DNA of 64,000 nucleotides from Anisakis pegreffii. Its lineage: Eukaryota > Nematoda > Chromadorea > Rhabditida > Anisakidae. This document shows positions 38,090-50,488 of this stretch, one piece after another (position 1 is the first letter of the stretch; each line of letters starts with the position of its first letter). The DNA lies in the NCBI GenBank assembly GCA_035041965.1, contig JAPYMA010001397.1, forward strand, positions 143,767-207,766, in the 5' to 3' direction. The notes under the pieces are model-generated. The model did no database searches. It was not told the DNA's origin and worked only from the letters and a program-made list of their open reading frames with translations. Made by a program: the position numbers and the translations under genes.

Positions 38090-41000
38090 CCTCTTTTTTC
38101 CCGTTGTCTATGTCTTTTACCTTATTCCTGATCCTCTTTTTCCTTCTCTATGGGTAATTTTCGAACACCGTTTCGTTCTATTTAAAAAACAATGTTTTAT
38201 TTTCATATGGTTAAATTGATTTTCAGCTCATTGTGAGCTTGTTGCCTTTTGAACTTACCCATTGCTTCAAGCCTTGATCATTCTCTTGAATTTGGTTCAA
38301 GCTCTTTGAATTCTAGAAGTAAATAAACGAGCAGAAACAATTTATGCTCACTTTAAGCTCCATTTTGGACTTCACACAAATATAAATTTTAAAAAACCAA
38401 ATAAACCCAACTTCAGGCGGAGTTTGAAGACGTTTCCATTACTCTTATTTCTGTTCTTGTGTATTCGTATTTGTTTTCATTTGATTTGTTTTTCATTTAC
38501 AATTTTTTGATAATTCATAATCTTACAATCTCATCTGTGACATAAAAACGGAATTATACCCTGGACCTACCTGTAATTTGGTTGGTATTTGTCTAGATGT
38601 AATGTTTGTTCTTGATTTGGTCGTCATATTGTTTTGCTGATTGGCATTGATGAGTGATTTTTCATTGCAAGACTAGGAGTTTTTCAACTTGTATTGTAAT
38701 CCAACATTATTATATTGTTGTTGTCATTATTGTATAGTAGCTGTGCAAGAAGTAGTGCTCTAGAGGTTTGTGCTATCTATACTTCTGCAACGGTTATTGA
38801 ACAAAGTCAAAAGGCTCATTTGATAGTGAAATATTCGAGCATTTCTGCCTAACTGTAGCTATAAGCGATAATCGTTGCCGTCACATATGCGTCCTACAAA
38901 CATTTTTATCACAGTTCTAGGTTTATTCATTCAAATGATTTTTTGTCAGTTTTAGTCGATCATTTTACTTTTCTGTTTTTATTCAAATGTTGTTGCTCTT
39001 ATGAATTTTTTTTTCATTTGGAAATATTGATTTGTTTTTATATTTTGTGCATGCAATATTTAATCGATTATATTCATTAATCGTTTACTGTGAGTGGGGT
39101 TGCGATTTTGAGTATATTGATTGTATGCGATAATCCCTAATGTCTACTTAAGTAACGTGCGTAAATTTCTATTTGTAAATTCGTTTAGTATTTTACTTGC
39201 AAATGAATTTTATTTATTCTTTTTTCTTCACAAGTTTGTTTATTTTGTAATTTAGTATTCATGTGTTTTACTTCTACTGATAGCGATTGTTTTTTGAGTC
39301 CTTGAAGGATGGTGGATGGTTCACGTGGAGATCGATTCAGCGCCAGATTGATTTGGTTGGTGATCTATGAACTTGGAATTTCAAGTTCGGTTTAAGTAAA
39401 GGGGGCGGTATTCAGTTTCGTTTTTTGGAAGTGTTTGCAAATTTCAGTTTTGTTCCACATTTTTTCCAACGAATTTTCAAAAATTGTTTGGGAAAAAATG
39501 TTTTCACGATTTTGAAATTTTGAAAGCGTAAAAGCTTCGAAAGAAGTGGATTCTTCATGACCGCTGTCAAACGTCAAAGTCAAGTTTCTGTAGTATTTTT
39601 GTATACTGCTTAGTTGTTTTCATTACTGTTTTATCACCCACAATCAGTGTTTTGTGCTGTGTTGATCTTTTGCTGTGTTTTATTTTGTTTTGTTTTGAGT
39701 CCAAACGATCGAAAAGTCTCCATTTCAAGGAGACAGGAGCGATTCTTTCATATATTCATTTTTCTCATATTGAATAGTTTTCAGTTTATGTAAATGTCTT
39801 ATATATTTTTGAAAATGAAGAATTGGTTATTTTCAACGAGTCATATTCAGTTCATAACTACTGTTTTTGCGTAATTTTTCTTTTTATATCTTTGTTGCTG
39901 TTTCATTTGCTTGTTTGTTTCACTGTCAATTTTATTTTCTAGGATTTAGGTTCTTCTAGCTTGTTTTTCAAACGATCATTTTTGTACTGTCATCATCATC
40001 ATTATAGTACCATTTGATTGAACTAATCCGGGAAGTTTCGAGGAGAAATTTTTTACAGATGTTCAGATATTTCGAGGATTTATTGATAAAATTCCAAAAA
40101 TGCACACTTTTTATAACGACATTTGTGATATATTGGAATAGCTGGTTTATGTTGCAGAAGAAATCCTTTTATCATTTTTTGTTCCGTTTATTCGTCATTT
40201 TGCAGTCTATTTTTTTCAAGTTTATTTAGTGGAATCTATGTTTAATTGATGTGTACTATTGTAAAGAGTCTTGGAGAAGCTACGTTCAAAATGTAATCTA
40301 GATACTTCAAGCAAAAAACACATTCTGTTTATTTTGTAGTTAGTTTTTTGTTTTATATCGAAATTTTTGAAATTCATTATTTTTTTGTGCCATTTCAATC
40401 GTTTCCTCTACAGTGTTTCGTTTGTGTTTCAGCACGTTTGTTCAAATGATTTTTTTGTTTTTGTGTTTTTGTTTTATTGTTTTTTTTCTAAGTTTTCCTT
40501 GAATATTTTGTTTTGTGGGTTTGTGTAGTTACGTTTACACGGGAAGTAAATGCGTCATAAATCACTTTTGTGATTGATTACTCCAGTAGAATAATTTTTC
40601 CTCCTGTTTCTGCACATGTACATAATTGATTTATGTTGAATATCCATTTTTATAATTGGGAGGGGAAAGTGTTGTCCATGATGGCTTCTTGAACCCTCGC
40701 TGGGAAGCGGTCGGGAATTCGAGTCCACCTTGAGGACTAAATCTTCGCTCATTGACTGATAGCAGTGCGAACCGTAATTGTTTCGCTTATTGTCGTATTG
40801 ATCGGTTAAATTTGTTGTCATCCGTTTTTTTTTCAGGTTTTATTTTATGTTTCATTTTTTTCTATTAATGATGTATTTTCATAGTAATTGGAAAAATTGT
40901 TTCTTTTTTCTGGTCGTAAATTATTATATTTGATCGTTTGTTTGTTCGAGCAGTTATAAGTTCAATCTGGAAGCATATTATGGATCATACCTATTATATT

Positions 41001-41118
41001 TGTATTGTTTATTTGAATGAAGTGCATTAGTTTATGAAAATTTTATTGTTTGATTTCCTTTTTGAATCAGTTCACTTTCATTTGTCCAATGATGATGGTG
41101 ATGATGACGATTATCAAC
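38090..41118. other. 3' flank of the kinase gene, T-rich, no gene seen
   Basis: Likely contains the kinase 3' UTR (an AATAAA lies at about 38322). It is otherwise T-rich with many homopolymer runs. A tRNA-like B-box fragment (AATTCGAGTCC) is at about 40715. No exon chain was found. Confidence 0.5.
40655..40745 (+). repeat. tRNA-like (SINE-like) fragment
   Basis: GGGAATTCGAGTCCACC matches the B-box/T-arm pattern after TGGCTTCTTGAACCC. The upstream box A is poor and no cloverleaf forms. It is comparable with the fragment at 9029-9115. Confidence 0.2.
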
Positions 41119-41126
41119 TGTATAAT

Positions 41127-42361
41127 CAGGGTTCGCACGGGAACCCGGGATTACAGTTCTGATCCCGATCCTGGGATTTACGTTTTGAAAAATCCCGGGA
41201 TTTGATAAAACAGGTCAATTTGTGTGAATTTTGATAGTATGCACATTTTGAAGCAAGTCTTAATCATTCCCACCTCATTCATATGCAACGATCTTTGTTG
41301 TTTGCCCTCTATCATTGATGAGTAGCTAAGGAAATAGGCGCAAGTCGGACTAATAACGTGATTAACGACAGCCCGATGAACTTTTACGTAACATTTCATT
41401 GAATATTCAACTGATTATTCTGCTCTTCATTGGTTTATATCACGCTCATCTGGATGCATTTCTGTTTAATAGAGTAACAGAGATAATCAAATTTTCTAAT
41501 GAAAACCAAAAGCAACAAAGTTCAATGAAATTTTGAGTCGTTTCCTCCCACAAGGTTTGTTCGGCTTCAATATTCCATCTGTTAATTCAACTGCATGTTC
41601 CAAAGACTGCAAGTCTTTTTGCTTCGTTATTTGGAAACATTTTGTTGATCCGATCAAAATGTACATTAATTCTCACTGAGTTCAGTCATAGTGAGAATTC
41701 ACGTCGAAGTGAGGGGAATTGTTCCATTCAAAAGGATCTTGAGCTTAACTGTCAAGTACATTTTCATGATCTCTGATCGAAATTATCAAATATGTAAGTG
41801 CTCGATAGTTCGATGAAAATCCATCGCGGATTTTTTTTTCACTTTTAAGATAAACTCTGAACTTTAATTTTTTTCAAAATTCAAATGATATAATTTATGC
41901 GATGCATTTCCTTCGTAAAAAATCGAAATTTCCGAAATTGCAGAGTTCACCTGATGTTAATAGCGCGAGAAAATGGACTTGAAGCACTGCAAATAAGTGT
42001 TTGAGAATCAAGAATTTCGTATTCACACGCAAGTGTACTGTTATTAGCTTAGACCCAAGATGACAAGATGCCTTAGCATAGAATATGCAGTACGCCCTTG
42101 CGGCATGATCTTTGGCGTCATTATATGAAATATTTATTTGAATTGGAATACTTAGTTCCTTGGATTTGTTCAATAATTTGTTGATTTAGCTCCTTTCTGA
42201 TAAATAATGAACATATTGGTTTGAAAAAATGTGTTTAAACATGTCCCGCATCGATATTTCAACAATTGTTCGATCCCGAGATTATCCCGGGATCAAAAAT
42301 CGATCCCGGGATTAAATTCCGATCCCGGGATTGAAAAATCGTCGGGAATTTGCAGACCCTA
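41127..42361 (-). mobile_element. Non-autonomous hAT-like DNA transposon, copy 2 (inverted)
   Basis: Ends CAGGGTTCGC ... GCAGACCCTA, flanked by an 8-bp near-perfect direct repeat TGTATAAT / TGTATAGT. The body is the reverse complement of the element at 33859-35180. For example, the subterminal 33960-34020 region matches 42150-42240, and a block around 35000-35100 matches 41200-41290. CCCGGGAT motifs cluster at both ends. No transposase frame is present. Confidence 0.85.
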
Positions 42362-42369
42362 TGTATAGT

Positions 42370-43331
42370 TATTGCGGTTGGTTGTCTATGGAGATTACTG
42401 TCTACAATTAGTTTATGAAGGGTTGAAGAATGTTTGCGTGTTCATGTTTTAATCAGCAATTAACTCATATATCTCTGTTATCAGCACTGTCACATCCTTC
42501 TGTTGCGTTATCAGCGCAGAGACTGTCGCTCTTCGCAAAATTCTTTGTCAGTTCACTAACCAACTATTAGACGAATAGCATACTGTTGTTAAAGATAGAA
42601 TCAAAAAATTACAAAACACCATCAGCAAGTCAAATCACTTTGGTGTTATATATATAGATTATATCTTTCGTTTGTATTTAATTGTGATTTGACCTTAATT
42701 TCGAATGAATACATATTCACTTGCTAGTAGCGGATCAGCGCGCTATTGCCCATCTCTGAAAATTGAAACATATGAGTAAACGAATGAGGTTATGCGTACA
42801 TCATGAAGGTAGCAAATTAAAGAATAATAAAGCATTTATTGTCGTTAAAAATATTCCAAATTTTATGATTTGAGACCTTTGCGACACTTGAAAATTTTGA
42901 CGGGGAATGAATAGTTGAAAAGTGTTACTGAGTGTGCGGTAGGAAAGAGGATGAAGCTGATTATAGCTTAGCCCTACGCATGATAGGTGCAATGACGTCT
43001 GTCCTTAAACTACTGATCTATTTTCCGAACGGCTGCTCTTATACCAGACAATTTCATGCAGAGCTGGCGGTTGTCTCCAAGTTTTATGCTTTAAATGCCG
43101 TGAGCAAAATCGATAAAGGAGATAATGATTGTAACATATTTTCACCTTCAAAGTATAGTTTCTAATCTCTTGGCAAAAGCATTATTTACTTTTTGTATTG
43201 CTGCTATAAAAGATAGTAATTTTTCTGCACATAGCATATTTTATTGCATATGCATATCGTATATTCGATGCATCATTCAATTTCCGTTTTAAGTGTCTCT
43301 AACATAGAAATCCGTTTCTCAAGAAATATGC
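42370..43331. other. Intergenic, one weak open frame
   Basis: A plus-strand frame at about 42932-43165 (DYSLALRMIGAMTSVLKLLI...) is open but has no ATG or splice context that would make it a gene. Nothing else was seen. Confidence 0.35.
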
Positions 43332-43339
43332 GTATAGGT

Positions 43340-43986
43340 CAGTGGTTCTCACGCTCAAATGCCACCATTATCTCCTCCCTCCCTCCTGAATAATGTTGGA
43401 AACAAAAGGAAAACAGGTCCGGAATTTCCTCAGTGGCGTGAAAAAAATTAACTTTCTGGAATGAAACAAGTTATCCCGGTTAAGAAACATTCATAAGCGA
43501 CGCAAGAATTAGAAATTGTAAACACTGAAAAAAGAAATCGATATCGCCAAATCCAGAAGTACTCTATCGTCCTTCACCAAATCAATGATCTTTCCTGTCA
43601 TACCAAAGAGCTCAATCAGTTGTTATTGCTCATGAGAGGCGACGTCAGCCAATATATTATAGCACTTACGAGATATTTGTGACTTCTTCAAACTGACTTT
43701 TGTTCTGGCCTAAAGAGGAGCTTTCCCATGAACAAGCCGCGCTTAGATATCCGAGTGAAAAATACACCATCACAATAACGTTTCATCATAGCAAAACAAC
43801 ACTAAATATTAGTTTATCTCAATCGATCCGCAGTACGTAAAAAAAACTCATCGAGGGATTCGAACGCTCTATAGTTCGAATTTATTTTCATCATAACATA
43901 AGAAGTGCAGGAAATGCTAATTTCCCGACCCCCGAGACCTTCAAATTACCCAAAATGAGTAATTTAACCCCTTATGAGAACCACTG
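43340..43986. mobile_element. hAT-like MITE (647 bp)
   Basis: Terminal inverted repeats CAGTGGTTCTCA ... TGAGAACCACTG are perfect over 12 bp and typical of hAT elements. The flanking direct repeat is GTATAGGT / GTATAGAT (7 of 8). There is no long open frame, so the element is non-autonomous. It is not closely similar to the two longer hAT-like copies. Confidence 0.85.
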
Positions 43987-43994
43987 GTATAGAT

Positions 43995-44739
43995 TATCAA
44001 GTGATATGTGAAACTCTTACTGGAGAGTTCCTCAGCTTCCATGTTTCGTCCTTCAACCTGATCTGATCGAAGCTTTTCACTGGAATAAACGAATAACTCT
44101 CCTTCTTCATTGAATATTGTTACTTTTGCTATTATACTATCGAATCGTCATCGGTGACCCGGATCTGTAATTATTATCAGTATTGCTGTTATCAATGTTT
44201 CATCATAGCAAAAGTGATATGTGAAATTACAATCTCAGAATCAGTATTGTTATTATAAATCCATCATTATGACTATTTATTACATCAACAATAACTGATT
44301 GCTATCATTGCAAACGGATAACGAGTTTCGATAACTAATATCTCATCTTAAATTTCCCTCGGAAACATTTTGGCGGCATTAATCGCGTTGAACATTTCTT
44401 AGATGTAAGTGGTATGTATATTCTTCACGATAACACCTCAATCGTTAACTCCTTACAATCGTTCTCAGAACAACAATTCATTTCGTTGTTCTGTTATCAT
44501 CATTAATACGATCATCTGTCCAGAAATATAGTAGAGTAGACTGACTCCTTATCTTTGTGTTTGCTGAATCAGTGATTCATGATTAGAATTTCGCGAAGAT
44601 GCCCGATTTCGCTATCCAACCACTATTGCTCTTTTCTTCCTATCAGTTTATCTCCAAATTTGCTCATTCTGGTACTGTTATTAATGAAATGCAAAATCTC
44701 GTAGTTCTTTGTTTGTTACTGTCATCTTTCAGGTTTCCA
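43995..44739. other. Upstream region of the coiled-coil gene
   Basis: Simple A/T- and ATT-rich sequence. It should hold the promoter or 5' UTR of the plus-strand gene whose first clear exon begins about 44732. No other feature was seen. Confidence 0.4.
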
Positions 44740-47700
44740 ATGGCCAATATTTTCAGAAGTTTTTTCAAATCGAAGAAATCCAACAAAGCGTCATTTGAGG
44801 TAGTGATTTCCGTGTGCTGTCAGTTTATCTGACACAGTTTGCATTTGATCGAATCCCTTATGCTGGTTCAAAGGTGTTTAGAGTTGTCATTGTAACACAG
44901 TTGTTATCATTTGTATTTTTGTTGGCGTTCTTATTATTCCTATGATCAGCAGTATTGATGTTCGCGGCATTCAATACTTATTATTGTTACCACTACTGCT
45001 GTAACTCATGCCACTCTTTCTGTCACTAATATTATTTTTAGTATTATTGGGTTGTTGCATAAGTTCGTGCGCTTTTATTCAAATTGAATTATTCTGAGAA
45101 AAGTCCACTTTTCCGAAGGAGTGTCGTGCACCAATTGATAGCATATTTTCTGCTCTTCACAGCTGTCTTAGACGGTCTACTGAAGTTTGTTTCGTCCGGA
45201 TCTTCAGCATGATGAAATGAAGTATCAGGTGGACGAAAAAACGTATTTTCGACAAGTGCTACTTTGTGCATTCAATCAGGGCTCAACGGTCGCTTGTGAC
45301 ATTTGTGCCGTATACGGAGATGATGCAGTGCTGGTAAGAATAGCCCAGAAATGGTTTGCGAGGTTCGCGAAGGGCAACTTCGACGTGGAGGGCGGGCAAC
45401 GTTCAGGTCGGACGTTGGATTTCGACGAGGGGCGTCTAAGTGTTCTCATCCGTCAGAATCCGCGTCAAACTGCTTCAGAATTACGGAGCAGTCAGTGCTG
45501 CACTGTACAGCGAGCAATTGAACCGGCTCAACCAGACTATTCAGGACAAACGGCCCGATATCGTAAACAAGGTCATCCTGCAGCATGACAACGCGCGCTT
45601 CCACACGTAAAACTGATCAGAAAAACGATGGAAGAGCTTAGATAGGAAATTTTGGTTCATCCACCATATTCGCCAGACCTCGCTCCATCTGACTACCACC
45701 ACTTTGGCTCCCTCTCGAAAAGCCTCAGCGGTGTAGCCTTCAATAACGACCATGCCCTCAGAACGTGGCTAGACGACTTCTTGGCTTCGAAGCCAGCGGA
45801 ATTCTGTCGTCGTGGAATCGACAACCTGATGAAAGGATGGCAGGAAGTCGTGGAAACCGAAGTAGAATACCTTGTTGGTTGACTGGTTAGCCTTTGTGGT
45901 TTGAAACCGAAGTTTTAGAAAACTTAGGTAAGGCGCACGAACTTATGCAATAACCCTATAGAATTATTGTTAAGAGCAGTAATTGCCATTATTATTATTG
46001 TTATTATCATTATCATGATTAATTTCAATAATAATGTAATTGTTATTGTCATCAATATCTTAAAATAAAATCAATCAAGGGTCGAGAATGCGTACTGCGA
46101 GAATCACGTCGTCAACGAGTTGCAAATAAGGTGTGTGTTTACGAGGAAAGTACAGAAGATGATGAACTGATACCAGTAACAGCACCATACCACACGATAA
46201 CAAAACCGAAGACTTATCGAGGTCCGAGATCGTGTCCTGGCGGTGATATGTTTGATTATCGAAAAAGATACGAATTGACAACGAATGGTGGGCGAAGGGA
46301 AAGTGGGGTTGCCAATCGATCCTTTGAATTACAATATAGACAGCAAAATTCTAAAGATGAGGTGAGAGTTTGGGATGATATTTTTTTTGGTGAGCTTGTT
46401 TTCTTGGAAATGATCATTTGCTAATAATCGGTTATCCCTGAACTTATAGTATAGGGGATAACCATGTCATTACTAAAAAGAATAAGGATTCCCTAGGCTC
46501 AGTTGTAGTCTTTAACTGAAGCTTGATATCTCTTGAGTTTAATTTGGATGGAACCTGCGTATAAATCAACCTAATCTCCCACTAGGATTTGTTTGATTCT
46601 GATCAATCTGAAGTTAAATCAAGCCTAAACAAGGTCCAGGAATACCCTTAATTATTGCATGCGCAAGGTTCAGTCGATTCGAGCTCAACCATTAAAGAAA
46701 ACTAAACTTGAACCTAATGAAGCGTCATTACTGGGGAATGATGTTTTTAATCACTCGCAGAAACATTTGCGTACGGAAAGGATGATTCTCGTCCATTTAT
46801 GCTCATTAGGCACCTTCGGTTCCAGTAAAGGAGATGAGATAACTTTCTTGCATCGTACTTCATAGTTAGATACGGGGCAAACTATCAGTGATATCTGATT
46901 GCTTCGTTTGAACGCAGCAGTAGTTCAGAAAGATAGATGACATTATGAAGTGACAAACAAGTTGGTATAGTAATGAGTTTAGGTCGGATCACGAAGACGC
47001 GTCTTTTCAAAGTATGCTCGCAATAGCGCTCAACAAACATCCGAATATGGCAGTGGCGATCCTTCACCAACGAATCGTTATAGCTGCTCGTTTAATCCCA
47101 CTCTTGACGAATCACAGTCCGATGAATCCACACTCGAGAATGAGAAAAATCAACGTATTAGGGTCTCTCTTTCAATTGTGATATGATATTATCAACCATA
47201 CTGTGATATGATATTTTCGTCAACGTTATCGACAGTAATCGATTTTTTTCGGTCGTTTACAAGAAATATATTCCATATGAAATACTACTTTCTTAAATAT
47301 TTTGTGGTTCATTTAGTTCCATATATTGTGTATACTTTCTTTGAGTGGAGTTACATACATTAAATTTCAAAAAAAAAGATTCAGCAGAGTAACTATCGTA
47401 ATTGATCAGAAAAATTCGAAAAATTGCAGTGGACATTGCAAATAACCACAATTTTAGCCATGTGACGAAGTCTGAGTGAACATTTTTATGGCATTCCGGC
47501 GCCTGTGCTTGTATAACGATAAAATTCAGGAGCTAGAAATGAAATTGCGTGAACATCGAACCAAACTGAAAGAGTACAAAGAGCGAGTGCGAGCGGAACG
47601 TGATCTGAGAAATGTGAATGAACGAAACATGATGGAAGAGATCGAACGCATAAAGCGTGAACGAGAACGTGAGCAAAGGGATCGTCGAGAAAGTGAACAA

Positions 47701-49024
47701 AGATATATCAATATCATTAATCATTTACGAATCAAACTATCGGTCGGTGAATCTCGCTGAGAATTTTTATTCTCAATTTTGCCAAAGTCTTGGAAAAATT
47801 TTCAAAATGTTCGCACCTATCCTAAAAATATAGATTTTCTCATCTCTGAATTCGTTGAATAAATTCGATCTGACGTTTTGCAAGTTCAAAACGGATTAAT
47901 GAATCATTTATTCTAAATGAAAAATCTCATTATAAATTTGTGAAAAAGCGCAGAATAAAAGACAAACCAACCGAAATTGAACCATGGAAAAAAAAGTGAT
48001 AAGAGATTCGCACTCATTCGAAATTCTATCATAGTTGAGATTTTAATGGAATCAGTACTTTGTGCAAGGTTTTGCAAAGGAATATGGAATTCATCCACCT
48101 TCAAGAATTGAGAAAATTTTAACGGTTTCGTGTAAATGGAAAACATCTATTCATTTTTTTAAGTGATTTTCCGTATTTTAGATTCTTCAGCATCAACTGC
48201 ACCAGCTGCACAAGATAGCTCTTCTCCCGCCGTCGGGCGCTTTGATCTCTACAACTCCGCACATGGCTATGCAAACGCCTGTCAATGCGAATCTATCAAA
48301 TCCCAATAGAATGATAAATTTACTGATGCCCTCAACTACCAGTGAATACCAATCAACGAATCACAATGAAAGAAATGACATCTCACGATCGGATTCATCG
48401 ATTTCTTCATCACTGATGCAAAATCTTGATTTTACTCATTCGACTTTATTTAATGATCATTGTTTACCTCAGTCCAACAAAAACACCAATAATACTAATA
48501 ATATCAGTGGTATGAATGTACACAATTCTAATATTAATCTCAATAATGAGGACAACAACTCAACAATGGCTCATATGAACTATCCGCTCGACTGTGCAAA
48601 TTTATCAACTCAGACCAACGATCATAGTTCATTTGATAAGGAAACAAGCAATAACAATATGATGGGTCAGTTACAGCCTATGTCTGCCCAACAACTATGT
48701 GGAAGTAAGCAGGACACGATATCATCGCTGACAGATCTGATGCATGGTTCATCTGATAAGCGAGGTCGTAACAAAAATCATAATAGCTTCGCCGATAACA
48801 ACGTCTCATCTGTGGGTAGTTGTGTACAAACTCTATTGCCATCGTCGTCGCAGTATGCGACAGATCCGAATCAAGACGAACAAACAAAAACTGACGAGAA
48901 TTTCAAAGGAAATGGTGTAATGATGTTACAGAAGCAATCTTACTCGTTTACATCGCATGAGGAGAATACAAATAAAAAACAAGTCAGAGGCGGCAATATT
49001 GTTAGTAATCATCATTCACTTTAG
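44740..49024 (+). CDS. Unrecognised coiled-coil, Asn/Ser-rich protein
   Basis: Four exons, 44740-44799, 46080-46361, 47530-47742 and 48182-49024, all phase 0, giving 465 aa. The basic start MANIFRSFFKSKKSNKASFE is followed by a charged region with VCVYEESTEDDELIPVTAPY. Next is a strongly predicted Arg/Glu coiled coil (residues ~115-185; EIERIKREREREQRDRRESE), a Gln/His-rich join (ILQHQLHQLHKIALLPPSGA) and a long disordered Asn/Ser/Thr tail rich in NNTNN-type runs. The architecture suggests a scaffold or RNA/cytoskeleton-associated protein, but no family is recognised. The start could lie further upstream, since the frame is open back to 44599. Intron 1 contains a mariner remnant. Confidence 0.75.
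45047..45958 (+). mobile_element. Internally deleted mariner element (912 bp)
   Basis: The ends TTGGGTTGTTGCATAAGTTC and its near-exact inverse GAACTTATGCAATAACCCTA sit between TA dinucleotides, the Tc1/mariner target. The element lies in intron 1 of the coiled-coil gene, same strand. Autonomous mariners are ~1.3 kb; here the middle of the transposase gene is gone. Confidence 0.9.
45187..45882 (+). pseudogene. Mariner transposase pseudogene
   Basis: The N-terminal helix-turn-helix part is open (QKWFARFAKGNFDVEGGQRS, then RSGRTLDFDEGRLSVLIRQN). It jumps after about codon 95 into the C-terminal part in another frame: VILQHDNARFHT, a stop, HPPYSPDLAPSDYHHF, and a last open stretch to 45882. The first catalytic Asp region is missing, while the HDNAR and PSDYHHF Asp regions remain. 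The deletion, frame change and stops make it inactive. Confidence 0.9.
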
Positions 49025-49387
49025 GAACCGTTTTGCTCATATATTTGTTGCGTCATGTTCTACATTTATCCACTTACATTGATCGCTTTTATTCTACTCT
49101 GTACCTTTTTACTTCACTTCAAGTCGTGCAAGGCTTTTGAGTTTCTATGATGCGGATGGAATTTGGTTGAGTTTGGAGATTAACAATAAGACCTGGTGTG
49201 AGTCAGTGTCCCAGATGCAATTTTGAAATATTTATTTAGCACTACTTGACTTGTTCTATCATGCCAGGATGATATACAGATTGTTCTATCATGTCAAGAT
49301 GGCGTACTCATTAAAGAAATAATGCTAAAGTTCCACTTCATTCATAGTGACTATATAAGATAAACAAATATATATAACAGCAATTAG
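49025..49387. other. 3' flank of the coiled-coil gene
   Basis: Probable 3' UTR and spacer. It contains two imperfect copies (about 49251-49308) of TTGTTCTATCATG(C/T)CA. No gene seen. Confidence 0.4.
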
Positions 49388-49389
49388 TA

Positions 49390-50196
49390 TTGGGTTATTG
49401 CATAAGTTCGTGCGGTTTTATTCAAATTGAATTATTCCGGCTAAAGTCCACTTTTCCGGAGATGTATCATAAACCAATCGATAGCGTATTCTCTGCTCTT
49501 CACAGCTGTGTTAGGCGATATACTGCACTTTTGTTTTCTTTGTATCTTCAGCGTGATGAAATGAAGTGTCAAATGGACGAAAAACGCATTTGCGACAAGT
49601 GCTACTTTGTGCACTCAATCAGGGCTCAATGGTCGCTTGTGATATTTGCGACGTATACGGAGATGATGCAGTGCTGGCAAGAATAGCCCAGAAATGGTTT
49701 GCGAGGTTCGCGAAGGGCGACTTCGACGTGGAGGGCGGGCGGCGTTCAGATTGGACGTTGGTTCTCAACCAGAGGCGTTTGAATATTCCCATCCATCAGA
49801 ATGTTCTCCAAATGTTTTCATCAGCGGCCCAACATCGCAGCCGCTTTATCGGCCTATCACAACGCCCTTCACCTTTCACGAACCTCGCAAACCATTTCTG
49901 GGCTGTTTTTACCATCATCGTATCATCTCCGTATACGGCACAAATGTCACAAGCGACCGTTGAGCCCTGATTGCATAAAGTAGCATTGTTGCAAACGCGT
50001 TTTTTCTTCCATTTGACATTTCATTTCATCACGCTAAAGATCCAAACGAAAAAAAAATTGCAGTAGACCGTCTAACACAGTTGTGAAGAGCAGAAAACAA
50101 GCTATCGATTGGTGTATGGCACTCCTCCGGAAAAGTGGACTTTTGCTGGAATAATTCAATTTAAATAAAAGCGCACGAACTTGTGCAACAACCCAG
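49390..50196. mobile_element. Fold-back mariner derivative (two 5' halves head to head)
   Basis: It begins TTGGGTTATTGCATAAG and ends CTTGTGCAACAACCCAG between TA dinucleotides. The first ~450 bp match the 5' half of the mariner at 45047, including the helix-turn-helix region KWFARFAKGDFDVEGGRRS. The last ~300 bp are the same 5' region inverted, so the element is a long imperfect palindrome with a spacer near 49780-49880. All transposase catalytic regions are absent. A transcript would fold into a long hairpin. Confidence 0.85.
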
Positions 50197-50488
50197 TATT
50201 ATGATTTCATGAGTCGAAACGTTGTTGTTGAATAAATATTTTCTTAGATGCTAACTGAAGTGTTAATTCCAAAACTCTTAACCAACTTATATCTTATTCG
50301 TTGTTTTTTATTCATCTTTTACAAATTCGCTTACTCGTGAATTAAGCCATTCACTAATATAATCATTTGTTCTCTTTCATTCGCAAACACTTTTTTTACG
50401 AGCATTTTAAGTGTACTTGATTTGTAATGTTCTTGGGTAGAAATAGCAAACATGCAAATTTTTATTTAGTTATTTAATTTGAGAGTAA

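Noticed and set aside
48678..48887. Minus-strand frame over the coiled-coil gene's last exon
   Set aside because: Shadow of the long Asn/Ser-rich exon; no splice or start context of its own.
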